Below the pieces are notes generated by a model. The model saw only the letters and a list, made by a program, of their open reading frames with translations. It ran no database searches and was not told the DNA's origin. From contig JAKJHU010000039.1 of NCBI GenBank assembly GCA_022316685.1, forward strand, positions 6,808,808-6,872,807: a stretch of DNA of 64,000 nt. Reading direction: 5' to 3'. Origin of the DNA: Progne subis subis (taxonomy: Eukaryota; Chordata; Aves; Passeriformes; Hirundinidae). Shown one piece after another: positions 62,643-64,000 of this stretch (position 1 is its first letter; each line of letters opens with the position of its first letter). The translations under genes were made by a program, and so were the position numbers.

Positions 62643-64000
62643 CTGTAGAGGCATCAAAAACAGATAGACATGACTAGAGGATCTCTACAGGTAACTGTAA
62701 TGCAGGACAAATCAGTATGTTGAAATTGATTTTTGAAATTTTATTTTTAAATTAAATGCCTTTCTAATCTCTTTAAATCAACTGCCTTGTGCACATAACA
62801 CCCACAGTTTCCACTTTTCAAAATTTGCACTGAGAGTAAACTAAACTTCAATTCTCCACAAGAACGGTGGTTTTTTTCCCCATCAAATAAAAGTGGAAGA
62901 GGTATGGAATTTTACAAATCAAGTTGATATTTCACATAGTTCATATATATACAGTAGTGCTTATAAAATTGATTATTTATTGTTTACTGTTGCAATCCTT
63001 CCTCAGGCAGAACATTCATTTATGTCAGCTGGGAGTTTGTCCAGACAAAGATCAAATAACCCTCCAATTTAAAATGTCAACAGCAATTCTCACATTTGCA
63101 CAGAATGAGGATGTTGTGGTATTATGAGGACTGTGATTGAAGGTGCTCAGCACCATCTGAATAATGCCATATGTTCTCAGATCGACTGAAAGAAAATGAA
63201 AGTGATTGGCAGCAATCAGGAGGTGCACAGCATCTTGTAAAATCAGTCCCTAAAAGATTTGTCAATCATTCTCTTATTCATCCCTCCCCAGCTCCCTGTT
63301 AGCAGAAAATATAATTTGGCTATAAAAATTCAATGTTGTTTTTAAAATATACTTGGGAATTGCACACAAAACAGTACCCACTAATTTTCTTTTTTTTTTT
63401 TCCTTCCTCTTCTCTGGAATAAAAACACATTTTAGATGCTTTTGTATCTTCCACAAATTAATACCTTTTTCCCTTGTAATGTAATGGCATTTCACAGGAG
63501 TAAGGACAAATTATTTGAGAAATTTTACAAGTTTTTCAAATGTAGAATTTTAGGTTGTGATTTTTAAAAGTTCTAGTGAGTAGAGAATTATTTTATGTTA
63601 TCATTATTTTTATAGTGTTAACATTTACATAGCTCTGTGCTAACCTTGGTTTTTAAAATTGCTTCAACAGTAAATTGAGACAAAAAAATTAGTACCATTC
63701 TCCAGCTACAAGCTCTATGAGCAAATGGAAAGTTATCTGTTGTGGAAACTGAGGACCTTCCTCAATAAGACTGTTCCTACAGTACGTCAAGTGCAAATAG
63801 TTCCATGTTTTACAGCCCTGGCTCCTTGCTCTTTAAAACAGAAACCTAGTCTGAGCTGGCCTCAGCACTGTTTTTGCCCCACGGGACCCCACAGACAGAA
63901 GAAAGGAGATGATTCTGTGATGAAGGCAGGACCAAACACCTCTGAATTCTGGCATATTCTAGCAGTCACTAACTAAGACGCTACCAGAGTGACTTATTTA
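62643..64000. other. Non-coding end of window
   Basis: AT-rich sequence with a T-rich tract near 63.4 kb. The short frames at 63274-63495 and 63725-63976 show no domain resemblance. Under the exon reading above this would be the upstream intron of a minus-strand gene. Confidence 0.55.

Noticed and set aside
1..64000. CRISPR array, operon, bacterial or phage gene cluster
   Set aside because: No regularly spaced repeats, no ribosome-binding-site-led gene runs and no long dense frames. The CR1 elements place the sequence in a vertebrate genome.

Overview
The window reads as 64 kb of AT-rich, mostly non-coding vertebrate nuclear DNA, most likely from a bird. The main evidence is interspersed CR1 LINE retrotransposons of avian type: their 3' ends carry degenerate ATTCTATG-like octamers and the standard CR1 3' wording appears repeatedly on either strand. 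Other support: no compact gene packing, almost every open frame is short (the longest is 189 codons and runs through a homopolymer), and A/T homopolymer tracts are frequent. Nothing looks prokaryotic, plasmid-like or phage-like. It is best read as intronic or intergenic sequence of a large gene or gene desert.

Layout. 1-13.9 kb: AT-rich, no recognised interspersed repeat; A/T tracts, a G9CG7 tract, a 19-bp tandem duplication and a stem-loop at 11.5 kb. 13.9-14.4 kb: 3' fragment of a CR1 on the minus strand. 18.25 kb: a perfect 13-bp inverted repeat. 19.7-20.25 kb: two CR1 3' fragments facing opposite ways. 25.7 kb: a short CR1 tail. 28.85 kb: a 44-nt A tract just after an AATAAA. 31.8-32.2 kb: a plus-strand CR1 ORF2 fragment that has lost its 3' end. 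36.1-36.5 kb: a diverged tandem duplication of about 139 bp. 42.24 kb: T42 followed by a GT run. 44.95-46.85 kb: the most informative element, a minus-strand CR1 keeping parts of ORF1 (basic region, SGNH-hydrolase-like domain) and the end of ORF2 while most of ORF2 is missing. 55.3-55.9 kb: an older CR1/L3-like ORF2 fragment on the plus strand. 58.05-58.2 and 62.55-62.64 kb: two minus-strand segments that look like internal coding exons by splice signals and protein-like wording. I could not assign either to a gene family.

Genes: no complete gene can be supported. If the 62.6 kb exon is real, the window lies largely inside, or just downstream of, a minus-strand gene with very long introns. 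I found no undescribed defence, mobile or metabolic system. The items most worth checking are the two exon candidates, the internally deleted CR1, the inverted CR1 pair and the 139-bp duplication.
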